Positions 61,793 through 64,000 of a stretch of 64,000 nt of DNA are shown piece after piece; the stretch's first letter is position 1, and each line of letters begins with the position of its first letter. Below the pieces are notes generated by a model. It made no database searches. It saw only the letters and a program-made list of their open reading frames with translations, and had not been told where the DNA came from. Origin of the DNA: Rhizobium acidisoli. Its GTDB lineage: Bacteria; Pseudomonadota; Alphaproteobacteria; Rhizobiales; Rhizobiaceae. Both the position numbers and the translations under genes were made by a program. The stretch is taken from NCBI RefSeq assembly GCF_002531755.2, contig NZ_CP034998.1, positions 558,001 through 622,000 on the forward strand. The letters are read 5' to 3'.

Positions 61793-62719
61793 ATGCGCTC
61801 CAGCCAGTTAGCCCAAACCATCGCGAATGAAATCACTCTGCTCGTCACCTCAGGCGAACTTCCCGTCGGCGGGCATGTAAAAACCCAGCAGCTCGCCGAC
61901 CGCTTTGGCGTCTCAAGATCGCCGATACGCGAGGCGATGGACATGCTGGCAAGCCAGGGGGTGCTGGAGCAGAAGGAAAACCGCGGCTTCTTCGTCAAGG
62001 AGGTCGCGGGCGGCATCGCCGAGCGCGTGCGCGACGACGCGGAGCCTTTCGAGGTCGTGAACGATTATCAGCGGCTTGCCGAGGACTGGCTGACGGATCG
62101 GATTCCGGCTGAGGTCACGGAGCAGATGCTGCGCGAGCGCTATGAACTGACGAAATCGCAGGTCAACGACGTACTGATGCGCGCGACCCGCGAAGGCTGG
62201 GCCGAGCGCAAGCAGGGGTATGGTTGGCGCTTTCTCCCCGTGGCGAAGACCCCTGAGGCCTTCGAGCAGATCTATCGCTTTCGCATGCTGATCGAGCCGG
62301 CCGCGATGCTGGAGCCGGAGTTCAGTCTCGACCGGAAGATCATCGAGGAGCAGCGACGAATCCAGATGCGCATGCTGGAGACCGACATCGAGCGCCTGCC
62401 GGCCGAACGTCTGCTGCACAATGGCGCGCTCTTCCATGAAGAGCTCATCAAGATGTCGAACAATCCGTTTTTCCACCTTTCGCTGGTTCGGGTGAACCGC
62501 ATGCGCCGCCTTTTGGAATATCGCTCGCGCGTCGACCGCAGCCGCACGGTGCGGCAGTGCCAGGAACATCTCGATATCCTTGATCTTCTCGAGCGTGGCG
62601 AGGTCGTGGAAGCGTCCTATGCCATGCGCCGGCACCTGGGTGGTGCGCTGTCGAAAAAGTCTCCGGTGACCTGGTCGTGGTCGCATCAGGCGCATGAAAA
62701 AGAGGTTCTCGAAAAATAG
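61793..62719 (+). CDS. GntR-family regulator with two apparent winged helices
   Basis: This is a 308-residue regulator. Residues about 5-70 form a GntR winged helix (VKTQQLADRFGVSRSPIREAMDMLASQGVLEQKENRGFFV). A second winged-helix-like stretch (about 100-150) follows, with ERYELTKSQVNDVLMRATREGWAERKQGYGWRFLP. The C-terminal FCD-like domain has HNGALFHEELIKMSNNPFFHLSLVRVNRMRR. Two HTH-like units in one FCD-type regulator are unusual. It is divergent from the aconitase gene and upstream of the dehydrogenase gene; both promoters carry the shared 12-base motif. Confidence 0.85.
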   Translation: MRSSQLAQTIANEITLLVTSGELPVGGHVKTQQLADRFGVSRSPIREAMDMLASQGVLEQKENRGFFVKEVAGGIAERVRDDAEPFEVVNDYQRLAEDWLTDRIPAEVTEQMLRERYELTKSQVNDVLMRATREGWAERKQGYGWRFLPVAKTPEAFEQIYRFRMLIEPAAMLEPEFSLDRKIIEEQRRIQMRMLETDIERLPAERLLHNGALFHEELIKMSNNPFFHLSLVRVNRMRRLLEYRSRVDRSRTVRQCQEHLDILDLLERGEVVEASYAMRRHLGGALSKKSPVTWSWSHQAHEKEVLEK

Positions 62720-62738
62720 GGATTGCATTTTTAGATTT

Positions 62739-62750
62739 AAAAAGCCAATA
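62739..62750. promoter_or_regulatory. Shared motif, site C (dehydrogenase promoter)
   Basis: AAAAAGCCAATA, identical to site A, lies 20 bases after the GntR stop and 56 bases before the dehydrogenase start. The preceding TTAGATTT resembles the AACATCT flank of site A. Confidence 0.75.
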
Positions 62751-62806
62751 ATCTCCCCGTGACATTGTGCGGCGATATCGCTCGTCGCCTCATGGGAGAT
62801 TGTCTG

Positions 62807-63901
62807 ATGAAAATATTCGTGACGCCGTGTGATGGGATTGGTCCGGAGATCACCGCGGCAACAATGGAAGTCATGAAGGCCACGGATGCGGCTTTCGGTT
62901 TGGGCCTCGAATACCAGTTCGAGGACACCGGCTTCACCAGTCTCGAAAAATACGGCTCGACCCTTCGCGATGAGACGATCGAGCTTGCCCGCACCTTCGA
63001 CGGCATCATTCTCGGGCCGCAGTCCCATATGGACTATCCGGCTCGCGACAAGGGCGGCGTCAACGTCTCGGCCGGCTTCCGCGTCAAGCTCGATCTTTAC
63101 GCCAATGTCCGTCCCGCCCGGTCCCGTCCGTTCCTGAACGACGCCAAGACGATGGACCTCGTCATCATGCGCGAGGCAACGGAAGGCTTCTATCCCGATC
63201 GCAACATGTATGCCGGCACCGGCGAGTTCATGCCCACCCCCGAGGTGGCGCTGTCCGTGCGCAAGATTACCGCATCGGCCTGCGAACGCATCGCCCGCCA
63301 GGCCTTCCTGCTTGCCATGAAGCGCAACAAGAAGGTGACTGCGGTCCACAAGGCCAACAACTTTATCCTGACGGACGGTCTCTTCCTGCAGCAGGTGCGC
63401 AAGGTTGCCGCCGAGTTTCCCGATGTCACGCTCAACGAGTTCATCATCGACGCGATGGCAGCGCATCTGGTGCGCGATCCCTCCCGTTTCGACGTGATCG
63501 TCGCGACGAATTTCTATTCGGACATCCTCTCGGATCTGGCGAGCGAACTCTCCGGCAGCCTCGGGCTTGCCGGCTCGATCAATGCCAATGCCGAGACCGG
63601 CCTCGTCTGCGCCCAGGCGCAGCATGGCTCCGCCCCCGATATTCAAAACCGGAATATCGCCAACCCCACCTCGCTCATCCTGTCGGCCGCGATGATGCTG
63701 AGCTGGCTCGGCGAGCAGCGGGGTCTTCCGCAATTCGAAGCCGCCGGCGCCGAAATCGAGCGTGCCGTCGATGAAATTCTGGCCGATCCGGCGGCCCGCA
63801 CCCGCGATCTTGGCGGCAGCACCAACACCGACGCCTTTGGCTCCCTTGTCGCCAAGGCAGTTCGAAACAGCGGCGGCGAACGGAAGGCCGCCACCGCGTA
63901 A
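62807..63901 (+). CDS. Isopropylmalate/isocitrate-type dehydrogenase
   Basis: This is a 364-residue beta-decarboxylating NAD(P)-dependent dehydrogenase. FVTPCDGIGPEI opens the fold, LYANVRPARSRP is the substrate-loop Arg region, and VHKANNFILTDGLF and DVIVATNFYSDILSDLASELSGSLGLAGSINAN hold the catalytic Lys/Asp region. GSAPDIQNRNIANPTSLILSAAMML is the usual GSAPDI motif. It could be an isocitrate, isopropylmalate, tartrate or D-malate dehydrogenase homolog. Pairing with the diverged aconitase suggests sequential isomerisation and oxidative decarboxylation of one substrate. ATG 62807 follows GGGAG. Confidence 0.88.
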   Translation: MKIFVTPCDGIGPEITAATMEVMKATDAAFGLGLEYQFEDTGFTSLEKYGSTLRDETIELARTFDGIILGPQSHMDYPARDKGGVNVSAGFRVKLDLYANVRPARSRPFLNDAKTMDLVIMREATEGFYPDRNMYAGTGEFMPTPEVALSVRKITASACERIARQAFLLAMKRNKKVTAVHKANNFILTDGLFLQQVRKVAAEFPDVTLNEFIIDAMAAHLVRDPSRFDVIVATNFYSDILSDLASELSGSLGLAGSINANAETGLVCAQAQHGSAPDIQNRNIANPTSLILSAAMMLSWLGEQRGLPQFEAAGAEIERAVDEILADPAARTRDLGGSTNTDAFGSLVAKAVRNSGGERKAATA

Positions 63902-63910
63902 CTCTTTGCA

Positions 63911-63933
63911 CTTTGGCTTTTGTAAATCCAAAG
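63911..63933. promoter_or_regulatory. Inverted repeat with degenerate shared motif
   Basis: CTTTGG (63911-63916) and CCAAAG (63928-63933) form an inverted repeat after the dehydrogenase stop. The reverse strand of 63912-63921 reads AAAAGCCAAA, matching most of the AAAAAGCCAATA motif, so a fourth, weaker site is possible. Confidence 0.4.
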
Positions 63934-63983
63934 TTCGAAGCTGGAGGAAGCGAGGGCAGGGAGTGGCCCTCGCGCAATTGCCC

Positions 63984-63990
63984 GGAGGAG
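63984..63990 (+). promoter_or_regulatory. Likely ribosome site for the next gene
   Basis: GGAGGAG lies 10 bases from the window edge, and the window ends with GAGCA. If TG follows, a start codon would begin about 8 to 9 bases from this site, so another gene of the same operon probably starts right at the edge. Confidence 0.4.
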
Positions 63991-64000
63991 CTTTCGAGCA

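Overview
The window reads as chromosomal DNA of a fast-growing Rhizobium close to R. leguminosarum or R. etli. Three things point there: a high-GC alphaproteobacterial coding style, a matR-matABC malonate locus of the type known from R. leguminosarum bv. trifolii, and rhizobial families of unknown function (DUF6101, DUF1217, BA14K, DUF982). Short palindromic repeats fill many gaps between genes. No rRNA, tRNA, CRISPR array or intact insertion sequence was found.

Layout. 0-15 kb: a partial Gly-tailed membrane protein, purD, a small exported protein, a chemoreceptor, glyS (minus), tex, cfa with a histidine phosphatase, a MipA/OmpV outer-membrane protein, ubiA and DUF6101. 15-26 kb: a 1111-residue protein built of about ten DUF1217 repeats, a minus-strand pair (Sua5-type tRNA threonylcarbamoylation enzyme and an FAD-linked oxidase), an orphan glycine-betaine demethylase-type Rieske oxygenase, BA14K with a decayed partial duplicate, DUF982, and a CorA/ZntB transporter. 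26-33 kb: acyl-CoA dehydrogenase plus enoyl-CoA hydratase, an MBL hydrolase, and an SDR divergent from an HxlR regulator with a perfect palindromic operator. 31-45 kb: a minus-strand series (HDAC-like, xseB, dxs, tlyA, RNA m5U methyltransferase) interrupted by two plus-strand genes (DUF4424, a second chemoreceptor), a phospholipase D-like gene, and pirin plus SDR.

45-54 kb: matR divergent from matA-matB-matC (malonate uptake, activation to malonyl-CoA, decarboxylation to acetyl-CoA) with a palindromic MatR-type operator, a LuxR-type regulator, a 2H phosphoesterase, and an orphan ectC divergent from a LysR regulator. 54-59 kb looks like an acquired segment: a HEAT-like protein, a second methionyl-tRNA synthetase, a 57-residue membrane-anchored Gly/Asp/Cys peptide and an acyltransferase. 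59-64 kb: a diverged aconitase, a GntR regulator with two apparent winged helices, and an isopropylmalate/isocitrate-type dehydrogenase. These share an identical 12-base motif present three times at their promoters.

The most striking signal is in front of the 55.65-kb methionyl-tRNA synthetase gene. A 16-codon open frame encodes MDNNVISTFVMMMPRS. It is followed by a hairpin that starts on the last Met codon, a mutually exclusive antiterminator pairing, and a GC-rich stem with a T tract about 50 bases before the synthetase start. This has the architecture of a ribosome-mediated attenuator sensing charged tRNA-Met.
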